Shown here piece by piece: positions 51,295-59,920 of a stretch of DNA of 64,000 nt. The number at the start of each line of letters is the position of its first letter. Positions within the stretch are counted from its first letter, which is position 1. The notes under the pieces are model-generated. The model made no database searches and was not told where the DNA came from. It was given only the letters and a program-made list of their open reading frames with translations. The DNA is from Phaeocystidibacter luteus (GTDB lineage Bacteria > Bacteroidota > Bacteroidia > Flavobacteriales > Schleiferiaceae), in assembly GCF_008933115.1 (NCBI RefSeq), contig NZ_WBVO01000011.1, positions 1-64,000 of the forward strand, written 5' to 3'. The translations under genes and the position numbers were made by a program.

Positions 51295-52602
51295 ATGTTT
51301 CTAGCAAGTTCAACAACAATAATTGCAGCGAGCCTCATCGCCTTTGCAATTGTTATCATCCTACTCGTTTTCGTGCTTCTTACGGCGAAAGCGAAGCTGG
51401 CTCCATCTGGACCAGTGAAGCTCAACATCAACGGCGAGGAGAAGGAAGTAGAGTCAGGTAGCACTCTCCTTCAAGTCTTGAGTAACGAGAAAATCTTCCT
51501 TCCATCTGCATGTGGTGGCGGTGGTACTTGCGGTATGTGTAAGTGTCAGGTTACCGAAGGCGGAGGCGAAATTCTTCCTACTGAAACTGGTTTCTTCAAC
51601 CGTAAGCAGGTACAGGAAGACTGGAGACTCGGTTGCCAGGTGAAGGTGAAGAACGACATGACGATCAAGGTTCCAGAAGAGATCTTTGGTATTAAGAAGT
51701 GGGAATGCGAAGTGGTTTCAAACTACAACGTGGCCTCATTTATTAAGGAGTTTGTGGTGAAGCTTCCTGAAGGCGAAACACTCGACTTCGAGGCGGGAGG
51801 TTACATCCAGGTTGACGTTCCACCGATCGAGGTAGACTTCAAGGATATTGACATTACATCGCACCCTGACCTTGGGCGTGACCCAATGGACTTCAAGGGC
51901 GAATGGGACAAGTTTGGTCTATGGGATCTGAAGATGAAGAACGACGAGGAGATTTTCCGCGCGTACTCCATGGCCAACCACCCAGCAGAAGGTAACATCA
52001 TCATGTTGAACATTCGTATTGCTACTCCACCTTGGGATCGCAAGAAGAATCAGTGGATGGATGTTAACCCAGGTATTTGCTCTTCATTCGTATTTGGCAG
52101 CAAGCCGGGCGATAAGGTAACTATCTCGGGACCTTACGGTGAATTCTTCATCAAAGAAACCAATGCAGAGATGCTTTACATTGGTGGTGGTGCAGGTATG
52201 GCGCCGATGCGTTCACACCTCTTCCACTTGTTCCACACGATGAAGACTGACCGTCAGGTTAGCTTCTGGTACGGTGGACGTTCGAAGCGTGAGCTCTTCT
52301 ACTTGGAAGACTTCCGCGGCATTGAGCGCGAATTCCCGAACTTCAAGTTCCACGTAGTACTTTCTGAGCCTTTGCCGGAAGACAACTGGAAGGCGAAGTC
52401 GCACATGGAAGACGAAGGCGACGGATTCACTGGATTCGTACACCAGGCGGTGATCGACAACTACTTGTCGAAGCACGACGCTCCAGAAGACATCGAATTC
52501 TACTTCTGCGGACCTCCTTTGATGAACGCGGCGGTAATTAAGATGTGTGACGACTTCGGTGTACCACCAGAGAACGTAGCATTTGACGACTTTGGAGGAT
52601 AA
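51295..52602 (+). CDS. nqrF: Na+-translocating NADH:quinone reductase subunit F
   Basis: A 435-residue electron-input subunit. One N-terminal membrane helix is followed by a [2Fe-2S] ferredoxin domain with Cys73, Cys79, Cys82 and Cys114, an FAD domain (FRAYSMANHP) and an NADH domain (YIGGGAGMAPMRSHLFHL, FYFCGPPLMNAAV). Electrons enter from NADH through FAD and the cluster. Last gene of the operon; a terminator follows 29 nt after the stop. Confidence 0.97.
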   Translation: MFLASSTTIIAASLIAFAIVIILLVFVLLTAKAKLAPSGPVKLNINGEEKEVESGSTLLQVLSNEKIFLPSACGGGGTCGMCKCQVTEGGGEILPTETGFFNRKQVQEDWRLGCQVKVKNDMTIKVPEEIFGIKKWECEVVSNYNVASFIKEFVVKLPEGETLDFEAGGYIQVDVPPIEVDFKDIDITSHPDLGRDPMDFKGEWDKFGLWDLKMKNDEEIFRAYSMANHPAEGNIIMLNIRIATPPWDRKKNQWMDVNPGICSSFVFGSKPGDKVTISGPYGEFFIKETNAEMLYIGGGAGMAPMRSHLFHLFHTMKTDRQVSFWYGGRSKRELFYLEDFRGIEREFPNFKFHVVLSEPLPEDNWKAKSHMEDEGDGFTGFVHQAVIDNYLSKHDAPEDIEFYFCGPPLMNAAVIKMCDDFGVPPENVAFDDFGG

Positions 52603-52631
52603 TTAGAAATCCACCAACGGAATATAAAGAG

Positions 52632-52657
52632 CCCCGACCGGATAGGTTGGGGTTTTT
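52632..52657 (+). terminator. Terminator of the nqr operon
   Basis: CCCCGACC (52632-52639) and GGTTGGGG (52645-52652) form an 8-bp stem with one G-T pair, loop GGATA, followed by five T. Confidence 0.9.
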
Positions 52658-52708
52658 GTTTTTTGGGGTGGGAGAGTTTAATCATCTGGGGAATGGAGTT
52701 CGGCAACA

Positions 52709-52758
52709 GAGCTGAGATTCTCAATTCGCGATTTGCGAATCGCAAAACATCTCAGCTC
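52709..52758. repeat. Nested double palindrome
   Basis: The outer arms GAGCTGAGAT (52709-52718) and ATCTCAGCTC (52749-52758) are perfectly complementary. Inside, GCGATT (52728-52733) and AATCGC (52738-52743) form a second perfect hairpin with loop TGCG. It has no T-tract and lies at the junction between the nqr operon and the accessory stretch. It could be a mobile-element relic, a DNA-binding site or an RNA structure. The rest of 52658-52870 shows no gene. Confidence 0.7.
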
Positions 52759-52870
52759 ATTGGAAACGGTATTAGAAAACAAGAACTTTAATGCTCACAA
52801 CAATACTTAATAGCATTAGCGGGCTGTAAGACAAGATTAATCATGACCAAACTGTTATTGCCAACTTATA

Positions 52871-53167
52871 ATGACAACCTTCCAGATAAATAACTTAAGA
52901 CGTTCTTATCATGAGACTCAATACCATGGGAAGGTACATCTCGAAGTTCTCACAAACATTGAATGTGACTTTGTGCTGGAAATCGATGGACAAGTTGTGC
53001 TATGTGTCGAAGGGTGGAATTTAGTTGAATTCTTAGACCAGTTGATGAAATGGAAGAATGATGGAATGACCAATTCTTTCCGCTATGATTGTATGGACAG
53101 CGATGAAAACTTGTTTGACCCTAATAAAGGACCAGGATGGTTTTCATTTCCGTTCAATTTGGCGTGA
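52871..53167 (+). CDS. Hypothetical protein, DUF7878-like, apparently truncated by a frameshift
   Basis: A 98-codon frame ending in TGA at 53165-53167. The protein has a strand-rich start (CDFVLEIDGQVVLCVEGWNL), VEFLDQLMKWKNDG and SFRYDCMDSDENLFDP, a layout resembling the DUF7878 family. The domain normally has a further C-terminal part; that part is present in the next frame (see 53168-53303). Relatives are of unknown function. The first ATG is taken as start. It lies in an A+T-rich accessory region. Confidence 0.6.
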   Translation: MTTFQINNLRRSYHETQYHGKVHLEVLTNIECDFVLEIDGQVVLCVEGWNLVEFLDQLMKWKNDGMTNSFRYDCMDSDENLFDPNKGPGWFSFPFNLA

Positions 53168-53303
53168 GAAAATTGAAGCAAGACCGATGCCGAGACTCGA
53201 AATACTGGACTTAATCGAACGACTGAAAAAGGAAATAATTGATCGAGTTAGTCGGACTTTCAAGGTAGACTTGTCTGAGATTAAAGAATTAAACATAAAA
53301 TAA
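53168..53303 (+). pseudogene. Out-of-frame tail of the preceding gene
   Basis: Reading +1 from the TGA gives EKIEARPMPRLEILDLIERL and a further helical segment ending KELNIK at a TAA (53301-53303), a natural continuation of the DUF7878-like domain. One missing or extra base near 53165 explains both pieces; a sequencing error or real inactivation cannot be told apart here. Confidence 0.5.
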
Positions 53304-53386
53304 ATTCGCTCTTGACTACGCCTATGAGCGGTGCTGTCAGAAACACGGCATAAAGCCAAAACTTGGTTCCTCCCGATTAAACAAGG

Positions 53387-53431
53387 GTAACGATTACCTG
53401 TGAAAGCTGTACAGGGGTAATATATCGTTAC
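53387..53431. repeat. Imperfect inverted repeat before a lipoprotein gene
   Basis: GTAACGATTACCTGT (53387-53401) faces ACAGGGGTAATATATCGTTAC (53411-53431, written with its two small insertions). It could be a leader hairpin for the following transcript. No clear promoter. Confidence 0.35.
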
Positions 53432-53536
53432 ATTTACCTTCATAGGACCAATATGAAGCTATCACCCAAAATTCCACAACGCATTTTTCGAGAAAGGGAA
53501 ATGGAAATCACTGGAATAGGAAAATTACAAGCTGAA

Positions 53537-54091
53537 ATGAAACTCATTCTCTCTCTTTCCGCGCTTATGTGCATCCTCATGTTCTCTTCTTGCAAGACCA
53601 CTACCATATTTGTCCAACATGTCAATCCCTGGGAGGAAGCTACTCGGTTTATGGATAGTCTTCAAACCGAGGGAGTTGACACTATAATTGGATATTATGA
53701 TGGCTGCTCGGGATGTATCAGGGGGACAACGAAGACATATTATATCTATTGGTATTCTGAAGAATGGTATCTGACGAAGTTTAACAATTACTCTAATTTT
53801 AATGTGATTTCAAGACAAAGGGCTCCCATTGGTTTCATATCCGAAAACCTCGATAGTCTAGAACATGGGAAGCTGAGGAGACCGGCCTTTGAATTGCTTC
53901 ATTATCACTATGACCGAATACATATTATTCTACCTAATCGCACATTTGAGTTCCAGGTGAACGAGTATCAGAATGAAGCGAATCCAATGAGTGAAAAGGT
54001 TGTATTGATTGATAAAATTCGATCAGGGTTATTGGATGTAAGAGGATGGAAAGGGTTGAGTTACAGATTTGAAAAGGTGCGAATGGACTAG
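53537..54091 (+). CDS. Hypothetical lipoprotein
   Basis: A 184-residue lipoprotein: signal with lipobox at MFSSC (Cys19), then KTTTIFVQ. The mature part is rich in Tyr/Trp (TYYIYWYSEEWYLTKFNNYS) with no known motif. The ATG at 53537 directly precedes the signal peptide; the frame is open from 53453 but that start is unlikely. The next gene begins 22 nt after the stop, so the two may be co-transcribed. Function unknown. Confidence 0.65.
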   Translation: MKLILSLSALMCILMFSSCKTTTIFVQHVNPWEEATRFMDSLQTEGVDTIIGYYDGCSGCIRGTTKTYYIYWYSEEWYLTKFNNYSNFNVISRQRAPIGFISENLDSLEHGKLRRPAFELLHYHYDRIHIILPNRTFEFQVNEYQNEANPMSEKVVLIDKIRSGLLDVRGWKGLSYRFEKVRMD

Positions 54092-54113
54092 CGTTGATTT
54101 AGTATATTCAACT

Positions 54114-54755
54114 ATGAAATTATTCGTCGCTCTCACTTTTGCTCTTACCTCCGTTTCGTCTTTTTCACAACCGTTTTGGGATACAACTTTTGTAGTTGAC
54201 AATGTTGAGTTTACAGTGTTTTGCGGCATGTCAGATTCTGGGAGCTACGCATATCTGGCCAGCTCCGAAGGAGATACTCTAATTATTTCAGGCGCAGCTG
54301 GTGGCATTGATATTTTCAATTTTGATGAAGATGGGTATGTCGATATTACTTTCTCATATCTCGGGAATTACCGCGTCGCTGATTTGTATCTATACGATAA
54401 GGGCAGTAAATCTTACAGAAGAGTAGTTGGATTTGAAGAGGTTTCGGACGCCCAACGTTTCTCTGAAAAACGAGGTTATTATTATGACTATCAGACAAGA
54501 GGTTGCGCTGACTTTAATTGGAAAAGCACACTCTTTTACATCGAGGATTTTCGGGTGATTAGTGTTGCCGAAATTGAGTTTACTGGCTGCCCTCAATCTG
54601 AAAAGGAACGTAAACTTGAGGTTTATTCTGCTCCTAAATCGGATGAACGAATATTGCTCGAAAGCGAGAATCTTCCAGAGGACATGTTTAATAACAAGTG
54701 GGACTTCATTAGAGACTATTGGAAGGAGAATTGGAGGTCATTTGTGGAGGAGTGA
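54114..54755 (+). CDS. Hypothetical secreted protein
   Basis: A 213-residue protein with a signal peptide (about 1-19, cleavage after SFSQ). The centre contains FNFDEDGYVDITFSYLGNY, which resembles a calcium-loop-like repeat of VCBS/XAC2610-type domains (DxDxDGxxD pattern), followed by LYLYDKGSKSYRRV. The C-terminal part is acidic. Function unknown. Start at the ATG at 54114 by signal peptide. Confidence 0.65.
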   Translation: MKLFVALTFALTSVSSFSQPFWDTTFVVDNVEFTVFCGMSDSGSYAYLASSEGDTLIISGAAGGIDIFNFDEDGYVDITFSYLGNYRVADLYLYDKGSKSYRRVVGFEEVSDAQRFSEKRGYYYDYQTRGCADFNWKSTLFYIEDFRVISVAEIEFTGCPQSEKERKLEVYSAPKSDERILLESENLPEDMFNNKWDFIRDYWKENWRSFVEE

Positions 54756-54807
54756 GAGCTGCTGTTTGTCCCGGTGGTCATTTTAACCTTCATCAGCTCA
54801 GAGTTAC

Positions 54808-55923
54808 ATGAGATACATATTATCAGCCATACTTCTGTTCAGCTTTCTATTTGCAGGAGCCGTACAACATAATAGCTCGGATAACGATAGTCCGAGGTTA
54901 GTCAAAATGCTCGTTGGTGAAAAGAACATTTATGCGTTGAATTCAAGCGGACAAGTTTTCATTTGGGACTTAGAAAATCTAACTAAAACCTTCGCAAGTG
55001 ATACAACTATAAGATACAGTTCCATCGCCAAAGACAATTCGAACAACATCTATATCGGTACAAATGATGGCCGGATATTCATAATAGATGTGAATGACTA
55101 TTCCTTTGACGAGTACCTTGAATTAGAGGAGGACTATTACGTTTATGATATCTTCTTCAATTCCGCCAATGAACTCTTTCTTATTATTCCTTATGCCATC
55201 TATGATCCAATAAAGGATGAAGCATGGTATGATTTCAAGCATCCACCGAGCGGAAGGATTACTAAAAGACGATTCTTGTTTTTCTTTTGGAAGGAGACAG
55301 ATGTGTACTTCACTTTACCACAATATTCGTTTATCGACAGTCAAGATAGAATATGGATGACCAAGAGTTTTGGTGAATTCGGTGGGACATTACAGATTTT
55401 CGACACTCGAACAAGGTCGGAACTTGATGCAAATCTTGACAGTGTGAGATTTACTGGACTTTTCCCTCTATCGGTATTTGAAGACGACAATCAGAATATT
55501 TATATCACATCTGGCCTACAACATTTCCTCAATACGGGTGAAATTTATAGCGTAAGAGATAATGTAGCTACTTTGGTATTTGATAGTGATGATTTCAAAG
55601 ACACCACCAGAACAACTCATTCTGATAGAGGGATTTTTGTAGGCCCTGGTGCATACAATCATAATGATAACAAGATGTATTTCGCCACTACAAATGGATT
55701 TTATCGTTCTACTATTCCTAACGATGGAAGAATTAAGGAAATAGAACTACTTTTTAAACCAGACTTACTTTGGGATAGAGAGTCTCTAGCTATTGGAGTT
55801 TCTATGTCTGTTAAAAGGATTGAATTCACTGAGGATAATAGACTTATCTTTTTGACTTCCAATAACGGAATTGGAGTATATGATGGAGAGGAATTGGTTA
55901 TGCTCCATGAACACTCTAATTGA
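54808..55923 (+). CDS. Secreted beta-propeller-like protein
   Basis: A 371-residue protein with a signal peptide (about 1-20) and a series of strand-turn-strand units typical of two-component-regulator-type propellers: NIYALNSSGQVFIWDLENL, NNIYIGTNDGRIFIID, DRIWMTKSFGEF, NIYITSGLQHF and LIFLTSNNGIGVYDGEELV. There is no kinase domain, so it is a stand-alone propeller. Probably a protein-interaction module at the cell surface; partner unknown. Confidence 0.7.
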   Translation: MRYILSAILLFSFLFAGAVQHNSSDNDSPRLVKMLVGEKNIYALNSSGQVFIWDLENLTKTFASDTTIRYSSIAKDNSNNIYIGTNDGRIFIIDVNDYSFDEYLELEEDYYVYDIFFNSANELFLIIPYAIYDPIKDEAWYDFKHPPSGRITKRRFLFFFWKETDVYFTLPQYSFIDSQDRIWMTKSFGEFGGTLQIFDTRTRSELDANLDSVRFTGLFPLSVFEDDNQNIYITSGLQHFLNTGEIYSVRDNVATLVFDSDDFKDTTRTTHSDRGIFVGPGAYNHNDNKMYFATTNGFYRSTIPNDGRIKEIELLFKPDLLWDRESLAIGVSMSVKRIEFTEDNRLIFLTSNNGIGVYDGEELVMLHEHSN

Positions 55924-55957
55924 TAAAAGTCCAACGAAGAGTCATACCAATCCACTA

Positions 55958-56578
55958 ATGACAAGATACCTCCTGTTCATATCACTCGTCGCTCTAACTC
56001 AATGCAGCAACAACCGTACACCAGTCAGTGGTGCTGCAACCTCTACTCAAGATTCAACTGTGGTTCATCAGGGGGAACACTGGTTCCTAGATTCCTCAAA
56101 CTTCAAATATCATGAGCTTTCTCTGTTCTCGACAGAGAGTTTGGACAAATCAGGATTAAAGAAAATAGACCGCTCCTTTCATCAAAAGATCTTGACTCAG
56201 ATTGAAGGCTTCAATTTTGACTATCATCCGTCGAATGAGAACTACTTCATGTCCATTCAAAACGACATTCATGATTTCAAGTGTGTGGTTGTTTCGCTGA
56301 ACTATGGAGTGTGCTACGATGGTGTGTTTCTGCTGTTGATTGATTCAACAGGCAAGGTGGTTAATTACTTTCCGCTAACCGAGTTCTACAGTTCGTGCGA
56401 CTTGTCAACAGAAACCACCACAGAGTTTGAGTCCAGCTCTAAGTTCAGAATGAAGAAGGTTACCACCGAAGCTGGGTTCACAGATTACATTACGGAGTTG
56501 GAGTTTGTAGGTGAGATTGATGTGGAAGGACAGATTGATACATTGGAGGTGTTGAGAAACGAGGAGTATGAAATATAG
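55958..56578 (+). CDS. Hypothetical lipoprotein
   Basis: A 206-residue lipoprotein with lipobox LTQCSNN (Cys15). The mature domain has GVCYDGVFLLLIDSTGKVVNY and an Asp/Glu-rich C-terminus. No family recognised. The ATG at 55958 is selected for the signal peptide. The stop overlaps the CPBP gene by 11 nt, indicating co-transcription. Confidence 0.65.
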   Translation: MTRYLLFISLVALTQCSNNRTPVSGAATSTQDSTVVHQGEHWFLDSSNFKYHELSLFSTESLDKSGLKKIDRSFHQKILTQIEGFNFDYHPSNENYFMSIQNDIHDFKCVVVSLNYGVCYDGVFLLLIDSTGKVVNYFPLTEFYSSCDLSTETTTEFESSSKFRMKKVTTEAGFTDYITELEFVGEIDVEGQIDTLEVLRNEEYEI

Positions 56579-57203
56579 CCTCTCCATCCTCACCATCGCC
56601 GTCATCGTGCTTTTTCCACATGCCGGACTCATTCCCTTTTTTGGGTATTCTATTCCAATTCTACTTCTGACCTGGTTCGTCTTAAAACGGTCAAATGAGA
56701 CCTTTTCAGACATCGGTTTCAGTTTTGTGCGTTTTGAACCTAAAGCCCTTTTGGTAGGTGTGCTTTGCGCTGGAGCTATCGTCGCTTTCATGCAGTTGGC
56801 CTTTAATCCGCTTTTGGATTCTATTGTGGATTTGGAATACGACGATTCGGGTTTGAACGAGACCATTCGTGGAGGGAAACTCCAGTTTTTGTTGATGGTT
56901 GCCATGGGCTGGCTCATTGGTGGAGTGTACGAAGAAATCGTGTTTCACGGGTTCATCTTTACGCGTTTGGAAAAAATGATAGGAGGGAAGTACGCCACTC
57001 AGATTAGCTTTGTGATTACCTCGCTGCTTTTTGGATTGTACCACGCTCAGCTGGGGTCATTTGGAGTGATCAATGCATTGGTCATCGGCATGGGGTATCT
57101 CGGTTTGTTTTTGTTTTTCAAGCGAAACCTGTGGTACGCGATTGTTTGTCATGGTGCGTACAATACCATCATTATGACGTTAATCTATCTGGGATACCTC
57201 TGA
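56568..57203 (+). CDS. CPBP family intramembrane glutamic endopeptidase
   Basis: A 211-residue protein with about seven membrane helices. The catalytic motif is YEEIVFHGFIF (Glu122, Glu123; His127 stands where EExxxR proteins have Arg), and the second motif is FGLYHAQLG (His159). The family includes CAAX prenyl proteases, bacteriocin self-immunity (Abi) proteins and others. No bacteriocin gene is visible, so the role is unknown. Confidence 0.87.
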   Translation: MKYSLSILTIAVIVLFPHAGLIPFFGYSIPILLLTWFVLKRSNETFSDIGFSFVRFEPKALLVGVLCAGAIVAFMQLAFNPLLDSIVDLEYDDSGLNETIRGGKLQFLLMVAMGWLIGGVYEEIVFHGFIFTRLEKMIGGKYATQISFVITSLLFGLYHAQLGSFGVINALVIGMGYLGLFLFFKRNLWYAIVCHGAYNTIIMTLIYLGYL

Positions 57204-57256
57204 GAATCCATTCGATTCGTACCTTCCTGTCTCATTGAAACTTCAATCGTGCTCTC

Positions 57257-57769
57257 ATGAAATTCTCTGCGCTACTCGTATTCTTCGGTTTTCTTCTAGT
57301 GAGTTGCTCATCTGGAAGTGACCGTTCGAATAATGTAGAGGCTGCTTCAAGCCAAAATGATTCCCTGCTGGCGATTCCCACGGATCCCATAGAAGAGCTT
57401 TCTTCAGGACAGCAACTAGCCCTAGATGCGCTGGATACCTTTCAAATGAATACGGATGAAAGAGGTCGAGTCTATTCCACCTTCGCCGGATTAGAGCAGC
57501 CGTGCTATCCGCCTGATACGGTATTTACCATTTCTCAAGCTGAATTGCTAGTCGCAATGAACCAGTTTGTGGACTTGCATTGCAAGAATATGTCGGTGGA
57601 GACGCGGACACGCCTAGCGGCAGAAGCCGTCATGGCCCAAGAAGAATACACGCTAGCGCTATGTACAGATGGATCCCAAGAGCTTTCTTTTAAAAATGGC
57701 CTGCCATTGCAAGGCGTTTGGGTGATGCCGTATGTGTTGGGTAGGAGGGATGTGGTGTTGGTTTGGTGA
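57257..57769 (+). CDS. Hypothetical lipoprotein
   Basis: A 170-residue lipoprotein: signal peptide with lipobox LVSCSSG (Cys17), then a Ser/Asn-rich linker and a globular part with two cysteines (LHCKNMS, LALCTDGS). No family recognised. Separated by 53 nt from the CPBP gene. Function unknown. Confidence 0.6.
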   Translation: MKFSALLVFFGFLLVSCSSGSDRSNNVEAASSQNDSLLAIPTDPIEELSSGQQLALDALDTFQMNTDERGRVYSTFAGLEQPCYPPDTVFTISQAELLVAMNQFVDLHCKNMSVETRTRLAAEAVMAQEEYTLALCTDGSQELSFKNGLPLQGVWVMPYVLGRRDVVLVW

Positions 57770-57852
57770 AGCCTAGGAGGGGCTAAGTAGAAACGAAAAT
57801 CTTACTCGAAGAGCTTGTCTCAAGCTAGAAGCTATCAGATTTAATCTATTCC

Positions 57853-58305
57853 ATGAAAGTATTCAAATTCTCGCAAGAAAGCGCCAAGAAGGCGGCGGAG
57901 GCCGAGATGAGGTCTCGATTGCCTTTAATACTCACGTCTGGTTTTGCCGGCTTTATTCTGGCATTGCGACAACCTGAAATGCAGCGCATGAATACCGCAG
58001 TTCTTGCCATAATCGCTTTTTCTCTTTTTGGGGTACTCGCTTTTAGCATATGGTTGGGACTAAAGCGACGCGCAAAGGCTTTGTTGAAGCATGTCTACAA
58101 GGTCGATGAAACAAGCATCGAGAGCATTTCCGCATCAGCCCAATCTGTAAAAATGGACTTGGACAAAATTGAGTCGGCCGAAGTGGGAAAGAAGGGGTTA
58201 ACCCTCAAATCAAATAGCCAAAAGATGCTCATTCCAAAACATCTTGACGGTTTTGAGGAGTTGTCGAACATGATTAGTGCTACGCAAGCCCAAGCTAAGA
58301 ACTAA
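57853..58305 (+). CDS. Hypothetical membrane protein, YcxB-like
   Basis: A 150-residue protein with two membrane helices (about 26-40 and 47-68) and a C-terminal beta-rich stretch (KVDETSIESISASAQSVKMD, KKGLTLKSNSQKMLIPKHL) typical of YcxB-like/PH-type membrane proteins. Function unknown. Its stop codon overlaps the next ATG (TAATG), so the two are coupled. Confidence 0.65.
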   Translation: MKVFKFSQESAKKAAEAEMRSRLPLILTSGFAGFILALRQPEMQRMNTAVLAIIAFSLFGVLAFSIWLGLKRRAKALLKHVYKVDETSIESISASAQSVKMDLDKIESAEVGKKGLTLKSNSQKMLIPKHLDGFEELSNMISATQAQAKN

Positions 58306-58871
58306 TGAAAGAGCTCCTCATTGGCTTGCTGATTACTGTTTCTAGCATTGCATGTACTTCTACTTCAGAAAAAAACAATGCAGATGCAGAAGGAAATGCC
58401 GCAGTTGTCACAACCGAACTCGACACCACAGTGATATACTGGGAAACAGATATTGATACTGTGAAAGCTGATAGTTCAATTCGTGTAGGAAATGAATACT
58501 ATGACTTGAACATAGCTACATATTCTTTGAACGACAGCTCTATTTCTTGGGTAAATGATTTGAATAGGGATTTGATCTATAAAGATGTCTATCACAACCG
58601 AGCGACAACAATATCGTTAAGCGGAAAAAATGATACGATCATTGCCGCTGTTTTGGATAAGAGTGAATTTGAGGATTTACTGGATAGCGAGTTTTACAAC
58701 CGATGCTATCTCAAGAACATCGAGTATGATTTTGTTAGATCAAACAGAATCTATTTCAAAGTCACTTTGATTGTGCCGGACACTGATTGGCAAATGGATG
58801 GCATGATGGCCATATTTTATAAAACCTCCAAAAAAGGCGAGGTGGATAGTTGGTTAGATAAAAAACCCTGA
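58305..58871 (+). CDS. Hypothetical lipoprotein
   Basis: A 188-residue lipoprotein with lipobox SSIACTS (Cys17). The mature part is Asp/Thr-rich without a recognised motif (WETDIDTVKADSSIRVGNEYY). Coupled to the YcxB-like gene by a 1-nt overlap. Ends 25 nt from the convergent zinc-ribbon protein gene. Function unknown. Confidence 0.65.
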   Translation: MKELLIGLLITVSSIACTSTSEKNNADAEGNAAVVTTELDTTVIYWETDIDTVKADSSIRVGNEYYDLNIATYSLNDSSISWVNDLNRDLIYKDVYHNRATTISLSGKNDTIIAAVLDKSEFEDLLDSEFYNRCYLKNIEYDFVRSNRIYFKVTLIVPDTDWQMDGMMAIFYKTSKKGEVDSWLDKKP

Positions 58872-58896
58872 ATCAGAATCGGCACGACACTTCTGG

Positions 58897-59367
58897 TCAC
58901 CTTTTCTCCTTTAGCTTTTCCATTTCTTTCTTTTGAGCCTCTCCGCGCATGTAGAGAGCAACGCCGATTCCGAGACCAATAATAGGACGAATAACACGTA
59001 TAAAGCTTGAGGCATCATAACTGTTGTCCGATATCCTGTATCCAATAGCGACTAGAGATCCGAGTATGGTTAAGACGCCCAATATTCGGAAGCCTGCGCC
59101 AGTTGCAGTCCCAGAACCAGAAGTTGGAAGTGAATCTTTGCTAGATCGACGTCCACTTCCTCCCGTTCTTTCTGCGAATTCCCGCTCGAAGGACAGCTCC
59201 GCCTTTTTGATTAGTTTTTGATGCTCGACTTCGTCGTGTTCATAGGTGGGACATTCATCTTCAAAAGTTGGCTTTTCCATGGTAAGTCCACAGATAATGC
59301 CTTGCTCCATTCGGAACTTCCTATTCTCACAAACCTTGCAATACTCAAGGCGTTCTTGCATTTGCAT
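58897..59367 (-). CDS. Membrane protein with N-terminal cysteine cluster
   Basis: A 156-residue protein. The N-terminal module RLEYCKVCENRKF with Cys10, Cys13, Cys27 and Cys39 and the CPTYEHDE ending is a common Bacteroidota zinc-ribbon-like domain. A Ser/Gly-rich linker and two membrane helices follow (about 90-107, 122-137). Start at the ATG at 59367, 4 nt after the stop of the upstream gene. Function unknown. Confidence 0.7.
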   Translation of the reverse strand: MQMQERLEYCKVCENRKFRMEQGIICGLTMEKPTFEDECPTYEHDEVEHQKLIKKAELSFEREFAERTGGSGRRSSKDSLPTSGSGTATGAGFRILGVLTILGSLVAIGYRISDNSYDASSFIRVIRPIIGLGIGVALYMRGEAQKKEMEKLKEKR

Positions 59368-59371
59368 TCGT

Positions 59372-59842
59372 CTACCTGTAATCGTTTTGCTTATCCTCAA
59401 TCTTTCTATCCACCATTCCTTTCGTGGGGAATAGTGTAATCATTCTTAACCATACCACCGCCGCGGCTACGATGTAGATGTAGTTGCCCGTGAGAAGGAA
59501 GAAGACCAACGTAATTAGAGCCGCACCTTCATGTAAAGCCAGCTTTATGATGTGAGCTGTTTGGAGTGCGCTCAACATCTGGCTTGGCATTGTTGCCTTA
59601 ACCTGCTTCCAGTTTTTTTCACCTACAATTGAGCCCAATATCATCAAGATCAACGCGGCTGGAAGGATCACTAGAATCATATCATCCTGAGAAGTGTCTT
59701 GAGAGAAAAATGCGTCATCCTTGTGAAGAAATAGCGTAACACCACCAAATAGGGTTACTCCCATAACTAGGGCGAAGTGAATAATCTGAAAAGTCCTTAA
59801 CGCGCCTGAATCGTAGGACTCGCGCATCTGAAATCTGTCCAT
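59372..59842 (-). CDS. Four-helix membrane protein, unknown function
   Basis: A 156-residue integral membrane protein with four hydrophobic segments (about 18-40, 55-72, 95-118 and 120-140) and a charged C-terminus. No known motif. Upstream of and co-directional with the cysteine-cluster membrane protein, so the two probably form an operon. Confidence 0.7.
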   Translation of the reverse strand: MDRFQMRESYDSGALRTFQIIHFALVMGVTLFGGVTLFLHKDDAFFSQDTSQDDMILVILPAALILMILGSIVGEKNWKQVKATMPSQMLSALQTAHIIKLALHEGAALITLVFFLLTGNYIYIVAAAVVWLRMITLFPTKGMVDRKIEDKQNDYR

Positions 59843-59920
59843 ATCTGAGAGCGATTTGTTGTGAGCTCGAAGATATTCAAACCGCTCTACATATCTTGCG
59901 GTAAACTAAACTTTGAAATT

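Noticed and set aside
57812-57826. Hairpin AGCTTG/CAAGCT after the lipoprotein gene as a terminator
   Set aside because: The stem is short and A/T-rich and no T-run follows.
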